46,859 nt of DNA from positions 1 through 46,859 of the forward strand of contig CAZGCA010000049.1 of the NCBI GenBank assembly GCA_964524145.1, read 5' to 3'. This document shows positions 26,001 to 33,848 of this stretch, piece after piece. This stretch comes from CAZGCA01 sp964524145 (GTDB lineage Bacteria > Hydrogenedentota > CAZGCA01). The translations under genes and the position numbers were made by a program. The notes beneath the pieces are model-generated. The model made no database searches. It was not told the DNA's origin and saw only the letters and a list, made by a program, of their open reading frames with translations. Position 1 is the stretch's first letter, and each line of letters opens with the position of its first letter.

Positions 26001-28428
26001 CGTTGAAGATGTTGGTCCAGAAGAAGTTCGAGAACGAGATTGTGCCCTGCACGATGAAATACGCGCTTTCGCCGGGCGACGTGCTGGCTATGACGGCCCG
26101 TTCCCTGCCTCCGGGAGGCGTCAGGGTTGGGCAGAAGCTTCCCGAGTCGCAGGCGTCATAGACCACTATCACTCTGCCCAGCATCGTCTGCTGGAGCGTA
26201 TCGAGCCATGAATCGAGGTCGGACGAGGACAGCGTCCCTGTACCGCTCATGCGAAACGTGTCGCTCCCGCCATGGTCGGTAGCAAAGACAACCAACTCGT
26301 CGGCGTCGGCCGCCCAGGTCGTGATGGCGTACTCGAGGTTGGCGTTCGTCACGTCACCGTCAACATCGTCGTATTCGGTGTTGTTGTCCAGGTCAAGGTC
26401 CAGGTCCGACGTCAGGTACCAGATGCTCTGCTTCGTGAACCCTTGATGGACCAGCGTCCGGTACGCGAAGTTCGCGCACATCTGTGTCGCGTCCCAGAGG
26501 TTGTTGCCCGGGAAGGGACCCCCGCCCGCCACGATGATTGACTTGCGGTTCATCCCGACGGTCTGCGGTCGAAAGGCTTGAATGCGGTTGTTGCCCATGT
26601 CGGCAACGTACACTTTGCCCTGTGCGTTCACGGCAATTGCGTCCGGTTCGAACACCTTGCCGACGTCCGTGCCTCGTTCGGCGCACGCAGCGAGAAGCTG
26701 TGTCCCGTCGGCAGAAAACTTCTTGATGGCGAGTCCGCCTTCCTGGTTAAAACGGTGCATATCGTCGACGAGGTAGATGTATCCGTCGACGTCGACGGCG
26801 ATACCCTGGAGGTCGTAGAAGAGCCCGCCCGTTGGAGCATAGCTTCCCCAGGAACGAACCAGGGTGCCGCCGGTGGTGAATTGATAAACGGTTGTATCGT
26901 CAGTGAGGTAGACGTGTCCGTTTCGGCCGGCGGCTATGCTGGTGATAATGTGGGTGAACGCTCCCTCCGGTGTTCCGGCCCCGGTCCATGTGTCCAGCCA
27001 GGTACCGTTCGCGTCGAACTTCTGGACGCGGTAGCCGGGGTTACGATAGGCCTGCTCGACAGTATAAACGTTCCCGTTTTCATCCACAGCCAGCTCGGTC
27101 AGGTTTCTGAACTGCCCGTTTCCATCCCCGTATTCGCCCCAGCTCGTGACGAAGTTCATCCCGGAATCGTATTTCCAGACTTTCTCGTGGCAGGCCACGT
27201 AGATGTAACCGCTGGGCGCGACGGCGACGCCGGTCACACGATGTCTGTACCCGCTGACCTCTTCATCGATAACCCACTGGCCAAGAAACTGCCCGGCCCC
27301 CGTAAACTCCTGGATACGTCCGTTGTCCTTGTCGGCTACATAGAGATCACCGTCGCCGTCTATCTCAACGTCAACCGGCTCCCGGAACCAGCCCGGCTCC
27401 ATTCCCCCGCTCCACCATACGGAGAGCAACTCATGCTGGGCGTTGAATATGTCGATGTGTCGGCTGCTGGCACTCGAGGAGAAATTGGTGACGACGAGGT
27501 TGTCCTCACTGTCAAACGCGACACCTCGTGGGCTGAGGTTGTAGCCGCGATCATCGGGCAGGTTGTCGCTGCTGATCGTTGCGAGATGAGTGCCCACGTT
27601 GTCGAATTTCTGGACCCTGTGCGAGTCAGCAACATAGATGTCGCCATCGCTGTTGATGGCGATTGTGGTGGGCCAAAGAAACTCTGCGTCTTCGGATCCC
27701 TGTTCGCCCCAAGTGCGTAGATGGACACCGGCAGCGGTGAACTTCTGTACCCGATGGTTGTGGGTATCGGCCAGATACACGTAACCACCTGCGTCAACGG
27801 CGATGCCCTGGGGGCTTTGGAATTGACCATCGCCGCTCCCTTCGCTCCCGAATCCCCCCTGGTACTCACCGTTCTTGTCGAAGTACTTGATTCGATCGTG
27901 TCCGGAGTCAATCACGTAGACGACGTCACCCGGCCCCACCGCCACGTCACTGGGGTTACTGAGTTCGCCCTGGCCCGTGCCCGACTCCCCCCAGAGATCC
28001 AGCCACTCGCCATCGGAAGTGAACTTCTGCACCCAGGAATGATTGATGTCGGCGACGTAGATGTTGTCCTCCGAATCAACAGCGACCCCACCGGGCCAGT
28101 AGAACGTGCCCGGCTCAGCATTCGGCCCCGCTTCCGTCCACTTGCCCCATGTCGTCACAAGCTGTCCACCGCGCGAAAGCTTGACGATTCGATTATTGAA
28201 CCTGTCAGAGACGTAGATGTTGTCCGACTGGTCGACGGCAACGTACTCGTTTTCGTAGAAATACCACGGCTGCTGCACGGTGGGCCACATCCGCTCGAAC
28301 TCGAACGGGCCAGCTTCGTCGGCAGCCGCGAGAGGAGCTACGACAAAGAGTACGACGATGTTCAATGCCGCGATCCTGAAGCCCCCAACCCCCGGGGCTC
28401 TGGTGTGTTTCGCCATCTCGGCCCTCAT
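23035..28428 (-). CDS. Giant secreted NHL-propeller protein with tandem clan-CD peptidase domains and dockerin-like tail
   Basis: 1797 residues from ATG 28428; ATG 28416 has a better ribosome site (GAGGG) and removes four residues. Signal peptide to about 36. Twelve NHL repeats (about 60-618) suggest two six-bladed propellers. Clan-CD (caspase/legumain-like) domain 1 (about 628-860) has His719 in TDHGG and Cys760 in YDACDSGSF. Domain 2 (about 977-1200) has Ser1058 in place of His but keeps Cys1099 in YDACAAQSF at the same 41-residue spacing. Ig-like linkers follow each domain. Next are a PPC-like domain (about 1314-1445), a carboxypeptidase-regulatory-like fold (1452-1535), two cadherin/Ig-like domains (1547-1735) and two dockerin-like repeats (1742-1797). 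Probably an exported protease or protease-derived adhesin. Confidence 0.9.
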   Translation of the reverse strand: MRAEMAKHTRAPGVGGFRIAALNIVVLFVVAPLAAADEAGPFEFERMWPTVQQPWYFYENEYVAVDQSDNIYVSDRFNNRIVKLSRGGQLVTTWGKWTEAGPNAEPGTFYWPGGVAVDSEDNIYVADINHSWVQKFTSDGEWLDLWGESGTGQGELSNPSDVAVGPGDVVYVIDSGHDRIKYFDKNGEYQGGFGSEGSGDGQFQSPQGIAVDAGGYVYLADTHNHRVQKFTAAGVHLRTWGEQGSEDAEFLWPTTIAINSDGDIYVADSHRVQKFDNVGTHLATISSDNLPDDRGYNLSPRGVAFDSEDNLVVTNFSSSASSRHIDIFNAQHELLSVWWSGGMEPGWFREPVDVEIDGDGDLYVADKDNGRIQEFTGAGQFLGQWVIDEEVSGYRHRVTGVAVAPSGYIYVACHEKVWKYDSGMNFVTSWGEYGDGNGQFRNLTELAVDENGNVYTVEQAYRNPGYRVQKFDANGTWLDTWTGAGTPEGAFTHIITSIAAGRNGHVYLTDDTTVYQFTTGGTLVRSWGSYAPTGGLFYDLQGIAVDVDGYIYLVDDMHRFNQEGGLAIKKFSADGTQLLAACAERGTDVGKVFEPDAIAVNAQGKVYVADMGNNRIQAFRPQTVGMNRKSIIVAGGGPFPGNNLWDATQMCANFAYRTLVHQGFTKQSIWYLTSDLDLDLDNNTEYDDVDGDVTNANLEYAITTWAADADELVVFATDHGGSDTFRMSGTGTLSSSDLDSWLDTLQQTMLGRVIVVYDACDSGSFCPTLTPPGGRERAVIASTSPGESAYFIVQGTISFSNFFWTNIFNGLDVAGAFTSASDAIAQAVGTQHPQIDANGDGQTNQAEDIALVQSVFIGEGTDLYEERPVIDSISAPQNIADTNSATLSAFNVTDADGIERVWAVIWPPEYEPGSSDSPVLQLPTIDFSGTTGDDYEATYQGFSIEGTYQIAVYAKDRAGNTSLPSLTQVSVTSPLGRKAAIVAGGSQSDLLWPAVENCAGLAYETLRFQGYADNRIAFLSPVTVAGVDGAATLSNLDYVLTDWAPIDTYDFVLYMVGSGGLESFRINDTETLSASVLDSWLDELQQHIPGTVTVIYDACAAQSFLSVLIPPPDKERIVIAGAGELEQASFLSEGDISFSRYFWRALIDGASVGDAFVDAKVAIEFTGRGQTAYLDDNGNGVGNEKTDGMLARNSTVGVGIMLAADDPLIGSICPEQTLNGETSATIWVDEVTTTSTIDLVWAVIKPPDFDAGYAVIPITELPTLELVHAGGGRYEATYDGFAGYGTYNVAVYAMDEDANVSAAKETTVHQANGPDIYEDDDTWEQGTWLGMLSKFGPTLTHNFHDNGDEDWVVFYAPGADKISVRTYNLGPDCDTYVELYNDDGTRLAEDDDDGGGWSSYVFYPRVDQPTLEAGTYYVRVRFSPYSSSPTTFGPGTYYGLRVWTETGPQIPGALMGLVKDLNTGAPIPNAEITVANLGLTSFATVASRTASNGNYVFSTLPANAAYSLSVSAHGYQDQTRSNVSVPMGGLAEEHFQLTPENGPNEPPVCSPIAPVQFEEGGNDTSVDLDEYVSDPDNTDAELSWTYSGTTNVTVSIDASTHVVTLGAAANWHGSETITFTCTDPGGLWDSTDLDVTVNSVNDDPWIDPTIPDMTVRGPAGLTYDLTQHEHDVEDSGTDLTWSVASIKRTLFDAAIDQTTDVLTITPVQDAEGIDPISLTLQDSDGATVLQWVTLTITWTTGFGDVNGDDNVDALDVQFVINAALGMPSGFNCDLNNDGQVNALDIQLVINAALGIGV

Positions 28429-28466
28429 TCGGCGACGTCGCGACTACTCACCGCAGGCGCGCTCCA

Positions 28467-28817
28467 TCAGCCCGCGCTCGCCTCGGAATCGTCAATGATC
28501 CGCTGTATCACGAGTTTCTCAGCAGGAATCACATCCTTGATCAAGTCCCACACGATGGCATAATCGACATCGAAATACGCATGCACCAACCTGTCTCTCA
28601 TGCCGGCCATTTGCCTCCAGGCAACACCGGGATTCTTCCGGCGGATGGGATCGGGTACTTTCTTGGCGGCCTCTCCGATGACTTCCAACTGCCTAACGAC
28701 GGCACTCCTTGTCTTGAGATCCTGCATGAAAGCCTTGAAATCCATGCCTTCCACAAACGCCTCAATTGCGTTCATGGATTCAAGAATATCCTTAAGGTAC
28801 AAGGTCACATCTCTCAT
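28467..28817 (-). CDS. hepT: HepT-like ribonuclease toxin (DUF86)
   Basis: 116 residues, all-helical. The catalytic motif R-x4-H-x-Y of the HepT HEPN family is intact: Arg74, His79 and Tyr81 in RDRLVHAY. Tyr81 is the residue that MntA-type partners AMPylate in characterised pairs. Its ATG shares bases with the TGA of mntA (four-base overlap), so the two are translated together. Length agrees with the family (110-150). In the known systems HepT cuts RNA and is silenced by oligo-AMPylation. Confidence 0.92.
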   Translation of the reverse strand: MRDVTLYLKDILESMNAIEAFVEGMDFKAFMQDLKTRSAVVRQLEVIGEAAKKVPDPIRRKNPGVAWRQMAGMRDRLVHAYFDVDYAIVWDLIKDVIPAEKLVIQRIIDDSEASAG

Positions 28818-29104
28818 GGGGCAACTAGTTCCCGAAGCACATGCGGTTTGATCTCTTCCCTTAGCGCGCGTGTGGACACAACGTCCACTTTACACTGAAA
28901 GGTGTCCTCCAAAAACTGACCGAGGCCGACGAGATCGTATAATGTGGCTTTCTCCTTGAACTTGACCAGCACATCGAGGTCGCTGTCATCGCACTGCTCG
29001 TCGCGGGCGTAGGAGCCGAAGATGCCCTCGATCTCGGCCCGGTACTCCCGTTCGATCTCTGCTCTCAGTTTCCTGAGAGTTTTGAGGATATCGTCTGTGC
29101 TCAT
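28814..29104 (-). CDS. mntA: MntA-type nucleotidyltransferase antitoxin
   Basis: 96 residues. The minimal nucleotidyltransferase motif G-S-x10-D-x-D is present with Gly30-Ser31 and Asp42/Asp44 (FGSYARDEQCDDSDLDVLV). The third acidic residue is likely Asp74 in KVDVVS. GGAGGA lies upstream of the ATG. It precedes hepT with a four-base overlap. MntA-type proteins transfer AMP to the HepT Tyr and so neutralise it. Confidence 0.92.
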   Translation of the reverse strand: MSTDDILKTLRKLRAEIEREYRAEIEGIFGSYARDEQCDDSDLDVLVKFKEKATLYDLVGLGQFLEDTFQCKVDVVSTRALREEIKPHVLRELVAP

Positions 29105-29439
29105 AGTACGCGTATTCCTCCTGCCAAGCGGTCGACGCTGACTTCCTCTCGCCGTGATTCAGAATGGTCTATACAGACCTTCTCGAATCGGCTTATTGTC
29201 ATCTCCAGATCTCATACTATTATACCACGGTTGCTGGAGGCTGGACCGCATGCGCCGAAAGTCTGTGACTGATGCCTCCAGCTATCTCTTTCCTGTTGCC
29301 CGGTGTCAAGTTCGATTGGGTATGAGCGCTGACCGCTGGTTCCCGGCTGTTCTGAGTACTCCCCCGGCCCCTAGTGAAACGGAACGTCCGCACATCCTGC
29401 TCGCTCGAGCCCCTGCAAATGACGGACACTACCTTCGCT
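29105..29439. other. Intergenic spacer between the two toxin-antitoxin modules
   Basis: 335 bases without a convincing gene. The minus strand has TATAAT (29219-29224) about 115 bases before mntA, a possible -10 box with no clear -35. Confidence 0.45.
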
Positions 29440-29862
29440 CTACGGCACCTTTTCGAAACCCATCCGGATACGCTGGAAATGGGTGTTGGTGGTCATGACT
29501 TTCTGTATGCCCATCTCCTGCATTATGACGAACGAGGTGAACTCGGTGAACGTGATGTCCGGTCGGTGGTGGTGTTGGGTTCGCAACTCCCACGCCTTGT
29601 CGAACCGTTCGGGCGTGACGCGCTCGATCACGACGTAGCCGAGCCTGCTGGCGTCCATGATCCCGTCAACAAACTTGCTTGCCTCCGCGTAGTGGGCATT
29701 CTTGAACAACGACGTGACCACTTCGCCGAGCACGTAGTCGCTTGTGTAGGCGGCTTCTCTGAGGTGGTGCGTCATCTCATACAACGTCACGCACTCGCGG
29801 TGCAGCGGATGCGTGCGAGAACTCAAGGCGAGCCAGCCCGATGTGTCAATGAACAGGCTCAC
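29440..29862 (-). CDS. PIN-domain (VapC-like) putative toxin
   Basis: 140 residues. The start MSLFIDTSGWLAL carries first acidic residue Asp6, Glu47 lies in YVLGEVVT, and RPDITFTEFTSFVIM supplies Asp102 and Glu107. In typical PIN toxins of this subgroup the last motif reads D-x-H-F; here it is TTNTHF, so Asp is Asn126. The enzyme could be weakened or use another ligand. PIN toxins cleave RNA with Mg2+. It overlaps the upstream HTH gene by four bases, the expected antitoxin-toxin arrangement. Confidence 0.87.
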   Translation of the reverse strand: MSLFIDTSGWLALSSRTHPLHRECVTLYEMTHHLREAAYTSDYVLGEVVTSLFKNAHYAEASKFVDGIMDASRLGYVVIERVTPERFDKAWELRTQHHHRPDITFTEFTSFVIMQEMGIQKVMTTNTHFQRIRMGFEKVP

Positions 29863-30209
29863 TCTCGGTCTCCTTCATACGGAAGGTCCATCTGGTCGGT
29901 CGCCAACCCATCGCTCTCGGCGCTTGAACCCACGCAGCCTATCACCCTGGCCAGTGGGTCGCGCCCGGACGGCTCGGGCGGTTTTGCCTTGCGGCGCGGC
30001 CACGGTTTCGCGTCTTTGCCTGCCTTGTTCTTGAGCCATTCCTCGAGCGTCTCCTCCATCACGCGCCAGTTGCGCCCGACTCGTACGGCGGGGATCTTCC
30101 CGGTCCGAGCGTATCGGTACGCCGTGAATAGGTTGATACCCAGAACTTTGGCCGTTTCTTCGATCGTCAGGAGTTTCATCGTTCCGTCTAGCCCCTCATT
30201 TCGTACCAT
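29859..30209 (-). CDS. Excisionase/MerR-like HTH protein, putative antitoxin of the PIN pair
   Basis: 116 residues from ATG 30209 (AAGGAG three bases before it; ATG 30179 is an alternative and starts the conserved MKLLTIEETAKVLG). Residues 12-60 form the helix-turn-helix of the excisionase family: TIEETAKVLGIN, TAYRYARTGKIPAVRVG and WRVMEETLEEWL. A basic proline-rich linker (about 65-85) and an acidic tail (about 95-116) follow; the tail may wrap the PIN toxin, an inference from other antitoxins. A strong promoter stands immediately upstream and may be autoregulated. Confidence 0.87.
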   Translation of the reverse strand: MVRNEGLDGTMKLLTIEETAKVLGINLFTAYRYARTGKIPAVRVGRNWRVMEETLEEWLKNKAGKDAKPWPRRKAKPPEPSGRDPLARVIGCVGSSAESDGLATDQMDLPYEGDRE

Positions 30210-30229
30210 ATTCTCCTTGGCCCTTCGTT

Positions 30230-30258
30230 ATCCTAGTGGTCGGTTTTACATTTGTCAA
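30230..30258 (-). promoter_or_regulatory. Strong promoter of the HTH-PIN operon
   Basis: On the minus strand TTGACA (30253-30258), a 17-base spacer and TAGGAT (30230-30235) place transcription start near 30223, only about 14 bases before the ATG at 30209. Confidence 0.7.
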
Positions 30259-30277
30259 GATCTTTTTTGCGTTTCCG

Positions 30278-30305
30278 GACAGCGTTGCGGTACTGACAGC
30301 GTTGC
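30278..30305. repeat. Direct repeat upstream of the HTH-PIN promoter
   Basis: GACAGCGTTGC occurs at 30278-30288 and 30295-30305, 17 bases apart, 20 bases upstream of the -35 box of the toxin-antitoxin promoter. A repressor site is possible. Confidence 0.4.
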
Positions 30306-30643
30306 CCGAGAGGTTGTCGTGCTGGCACGTGGCAGTATAACGCAAACAGTTGCAGCGGTTTGTGCGACAAGCTTGACGCGACGTGAAGGAACGAGGTATC
30401 CTCATGCAGAAGCGGGTTGTAAAGAAACAACGGAACCGGTGTACGGCTTACCCCACGCTCTGCCTGTCTGTGTTGGGCGACGCGTTTCTGAACAAGCATC
30501 GGTCCTGCTGCCCGACGGCACTTAGGCTGTTGCAGCGATGTAACGGCGTATGGTAGGATTGTAGAGGGTTAAGAAACAGAACGGCGTATAATGGTCAAGA
30601 TGGCGGCGGCTCTAGGGTCGGAGCGGGAAACGAGAGGCTGACG

Positions 30644-32569
30644 GTGGCACTGGAAGGACTGAAGAGAGCTTCGCTCAAAGCATTGCGGCGGTTTGCAAAA
30701 GGGAGCGGCCTATCGAGCGTTCTCGGGGAGAGCAGGATCGCGCACAGGTTTCGCAGAGGGTATTACCGGAGGTTCCCGCTGCCGGAAGAAGACCCTCAGC
30801 GCGGACCGGTGAGCCTGAAGATGCAACACCCGGACGACGCGGATTCGCGGTACAACGTGCTGCTGGTGCAGGTGCCGCTCCCGGCAAACCAGCGTCACAA
30901 ACGCATCATCCCGCTCGGCCTGGCGTATATTGCGAGCTATCTGCTCGAGAGGAAACCGGAGCTCAACGTTGGCATTCTCGACGCCCAGCTCCAGAGCTTG
31001 ACATACTGGCGGACACTATCGAAGATACTCGAGCACAAATGGGATATCGTTGGGATAGGGTATTGGACAGTCCAGTCTCAGTTTGCGGCCAACCTCACAA
31101 AAGCGATCAAGGCACACTGTCCCGAGACGATAGTGGTGCATGGGGGGGTTCATCCGACGATCTGGCCCGAAGAGGCCCTGCAAGTAGCCGACTACGCGGT
31201 CCTGCACGAAGGTGAGGAGACGTTCCATGAGTTGGTTGACGCCCTGCAAAACGGCGGTTCGGTCGACTCAATAAAGGGGATAGCATACCTGCGCGACGGC
31301 GACATCGTGAAAACGGAGCCGAGACCCTTCATAGCCGATCTCGACTCTCTGCCGTTCCCCGCATGGCATCTGCTGCCGATCGAGCGATACAAGATGCCGC
31401 TGCACGTCGTAGGCGGCGAACGGCTTCCGATTGTGGGGTCGCGCGGGTGCCCCTACGAGTGCAGCTTCTGCTGCTCGCCGCTGATATGGAAGCGCAAGGT
31501 GCGGTGGCGTTCCGCGCGCAACGTCGTCGACGAGATGAAAGCAATTATCGACCAGTACGGCATATCCTACTTTCATTTCTGGGATGACAATATGACACTG
31601 AAACCGCAGTACGTCGACGATCTGTGCCGGACGATAATCGATGACAAACTCGACATCAAGTGGATAGGGCTCGACCGATCCGACCATCTTAACAGACACC
31701 CCGAGCTGCTCAGCCTGATGAAAGAATCCGGCTGCGTGGGTATCGAGGTGGGCGTCGAAAGCGCCAACCCGGACACGTTGCTGCATATCCAGAAGAACCA
31801 GGCGGTTGACGAGAACTATATTGCGCTCGAGAACCAGAAGAAGGCGGGGCTGTATCCGCTCTACACATGCATGGCATTCAATCCGGGCGAGTCCATCGTG
31901 GGATACTATCTTCAGAAAGAGTTTCTTGACGAGGCGCAACGGGGTTACCACTGGTACGAACATTTTCACCCGTTCACGTTCCCGCTGTATATGGGACAGT
32001 TCTCGACACCATATCCCGGTACCGAACTCGAGCGGCTGGCCCCACAGCTCGGCGTGGTGTTGCTCGATGAACCCGAGGAACTGTACCACCACAGAATAAA
32101 CTTCATACCCAACTCGCTCCTGGACGATGTGCCCGTCAGGACGATCAACAAACTCTCGACCGATCACTACTACATGTACCTGCTCGCGACGTGGACCGGG
32201 CTCTACACAGTCTACGACCACCGCAACAACCGCGAGGAATTGGCGCAGGGTTTGTACGACGCGTGGCGGTTCCTCAACGCGCTGTTCCAACGCTGCAGCG
32301 GCAGATTCACCGTGCGACAACTGGCGATACGTATGAGCGAACAACTCAACCTGCCCATGACCAAATCTCTCCGAATGACGGCGTTCACGGTCTACCTGTT
32401 TGCTCAATTGGGAATTCTCCGGTCCGCTCTCTATCACTTGGACCTCGATATCGAGCCCAAGTGCTACCAGATCCCCGGCGATAAGAAATGGCAGATAATG
32501 GACCTGCTGCGCGACAACGGTGTCACGCAGCGCAAGATGGTTGGCAGTTTCTCTGTCTACCGTGGCTGA
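30644..32569 (+). CDS. B12-binding-domain radical SAM protein
   Basis: 641 residues from GTG 30644, preceded by GAGAGG. Residues about 70-215 form a cobalamin-binding-type Rossmann domain (YNVLLVQVPLP, IPLGLAYIASYLLE, VVHGGVHPT). The radical SAM core follows with the CxxxCxxC cluster motif in RGCPYECSFC (about 267-276) and the GIEVGVESANPDTL segment that marks this subclass. The C-terminal 200 residues are helical. Such enzymes methylate or rearrange unactivated carbons and occur in glycan, lipid and cofactor pathways. It overlaps the glycosyltransferase gene by eight bases. The substrate is unknown. Confidence 0.9.
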   Translation: MALEGLKRASLKALRRFAKGSGLSSVLGESRIAHRFRRGYYRRFPLPEEDPQRGPVSLKMQHPDDADSRYNVLLVQVPLPANQRHKRIIPLGLAYIASYLLERKPELNVGILDAQLQSLTYWRTLSKILEHKWDIVGIGYWTVQSQFAANLTKAIKAHCPETIVVHGGVHPTIWPEEALQVADYAVLHEGEETFHELVDALQNGGSVDSIKGIAYLRDGDIVKTEPRPFIADLDSLPFPAWHLLPIERYKMPLHVVGGERLPIVGSRGCPYECSFCCSPLIWKRKVRWRSARNVVDEMKAIIDQYGISYFHFWDDNMTLKPQYVDDLCRTIIDDKLDIKWIGLDRSDHLNRHPELLSLMKESGCVGIEVGVESANPDTLLHIQKNQAVDENYIALENQKKAGLYPLYTCMAFNPGESIVGYYLQKEFLDEAQRGYHWYEHFHPFTFPLYMGQFSTPYPGTELERLAPQLGVVLLDEPEELYHHRINFIPNSLLDDVPVRTINKLSTDHYYMYLLATWTGLYTVYDHRNNREELAQGLYDAWRFLNALFQRCSGRFTVRQLAIRMSEQLNLPMTKSLRMTAFTVYLFAQLGILRSALYHLDLDIEPKCYQIPGDKKWQIMDLLRDNGVTQRKMVGSFSVYRG

Positions 32570-33848
32570 CACTTCCCAGAACAGACCGCCTTCCGGCCGA
32601 GCCGAAGCAAAGACAATCGCCGTCGTGGACCTCATGTTCTCGTGGCCGCCTCACGGCGGAGGGTGTACCGACGTCAAGGAGACAATGACCCGGCTTGTGG
32701 GCATGGGCCACCAAGTGCACCTGTTCGTGCCTGAGTTCAAGTACGCATGGCAACGGGGCAAGGTCGACGAGTCGTTGCTCACCTTTCCGGTCCACAAGAT
32801 CCCGATCTCGTTGTTGGAGTTCAACGCGTGGACCCTGAGCAAGAAGTTTAAACGCGCTGTCGACACGCTTGGACCAGACGTGGTGTTTCTGGGCGACAGC
32901 TACTTTTTCAAGCCGTACCTGATGGATGTGTTCCGCGACTACTTTCTGGTGGCACGGTTCTACACCTACGAAATCTTCTGTCCGTATAATTACAATCTGT
33001 TCCGCGACGGCGTGACGTGTACCACGCACTATCTAAAAACGCCCGTAACCTGTATGAAGTGCGCGCTCGACGGGATGGGCCCGCGAATCCGGAGCTGGCA
33101 GCACGACGTCTGGAGCCACGAGTTCATCGCCGCCCTGGCGTTTCGGCCCGGCTATCACAAGTTTCTCAGGTCGTCGCTTGAAGCCGTGAACACGGTGATA
33201 GTCTACAACGAGCTCACCAAAAAGCTCTTCTCGCCCTATCACCAGAACGTGCATATTGTTCCGGGCGGCGTTGCGAGTTCGGCGTTCGAGTATTCCGAGC
33301 TTCCTACCAAGGCGCGAGACCAGGTGAAGCACGTGCTGATGGTCGGTCGCGCGGGCGACAAGCGCAAGGGGTTGTCGACGCTGGTCGGCGCGGCGAATAT
33401 CCTCGAATCCGAACGCGACGATTTCGAGGTGTGGGTGACTCACGACGACGAACGTATCGACACCGGCCGCGTGCGGGCTGTCGGCTGGCGCCCGCACGCC
33501 GAGATCAAATCGCTCTATGCGCAAGCCGACATCTGCGTGGTCCCAAGCTTGTGGGAAGAGCCCTTCGGTATGGTTGCCCTTGAGGCAATGGCTGTTGGGA
33601 GACCCGTTATCGCGTCTCGTGTGGGCGGGCTCGCATCAATAGTGCTCGACGGAGAGACCGGTTTCCTCGTTCCACCCGGCGACGAGACGACGCTCGCCGA
33701 ACGGCTCAGAACGCTTCTGGACGATGCCCGGCTGCGCCACGACATGGGCAGGAAAGGCAGGCAACGGGCGGAAACGCTGTTCGATTGGGACGCTATCGTC
33801 GAACGGCACTACCCCGAGCTGCTCTCTGCAGCGGACGGTTCGACATGA
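32562..33848 (+). CDS. GT4-family glycosyltransferase
   Basis: 428 residues from GTG 32562, which overlaps the previous stop by eight bases. No clear ribosome site is visible, consistent with coupling. The N-terminal domain begins IAVVDLMFSWPPHGGGC (glycine-rich loop) and the C-terminal domain holds HVLMVGRAGDKRKG and the E-x7-E motif EPFGMVALEAMAVGRPVIAS, followed by GGLASIV and GETGFLVPPGD, standard GT4 donor-binding parts. A Cys-rich insertion (CPYNYNLF, CTTHY and CMKCA near 147-178) is unusual and might bind metal. Likely transfers a sugar from a nucleotide donor at the inner membrane. Confidence 0.92.
   Translation: MADTSQNRPPSGRAEAKTIAVVDLMFSWPPHGGGCTDVKETMTRLVGMGHQVHLFVPEFKYAWQRGKVDESLLTFPVHKIPISLLEFNAWTLSKKFKRAVDTLGPDVVFLGDSYFFKPYLMDVFRDYFLVARFYTYEIFCPYNYNLFRDGVTCTTHYLKTPVTCMKCALDGMGPRIRSWQHDVWSHEFIAALAFRPGYHKFLRSSLEAVNTVIVYNELTKKLFSPYHQNVHIVPGGVASSAFEYSELPTKARDQVKHVLMVGRAGDKRKGLSTLVGAANILESERDDFEVWVTHDDERIDTGRVRAVGWRPHAEIKSLYAQADICVVPSLWEEPFGMVALEAMAVGRPVIASRVGGLASIVLDGETGFLVPPGDETTLAERLRTLLDDARLRHDMGRKGRQRAETLFDWDAIVERHYPELLSAADGST

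Larger units (their letters stand above)
30210..30643. other. Intergenic region between divergent HTH-PIN and glycan genes
   Basis: 434 bases with no convincing gene. It holds the minus-strand promoter, the direct repeat and, 52 bases before the radical SAM gene, a TATAAT (30587-30592) that may be its -10 box. Confidence 0.5.

Noticed and set aside
24781..27720. Plus-strand open frames of 476 and 380 codons
   Set aside because: Antisense to the NHL/peptidase gene, whose minus-strand frame carries clear domains; no ribosome site or recognisable motif.
31268..32635. Minus-strand frame of 455 codons
   Set aside because: Antisense to the radical SAM gene with its intact cluster motif; composition is typical of a high-GC shadow.
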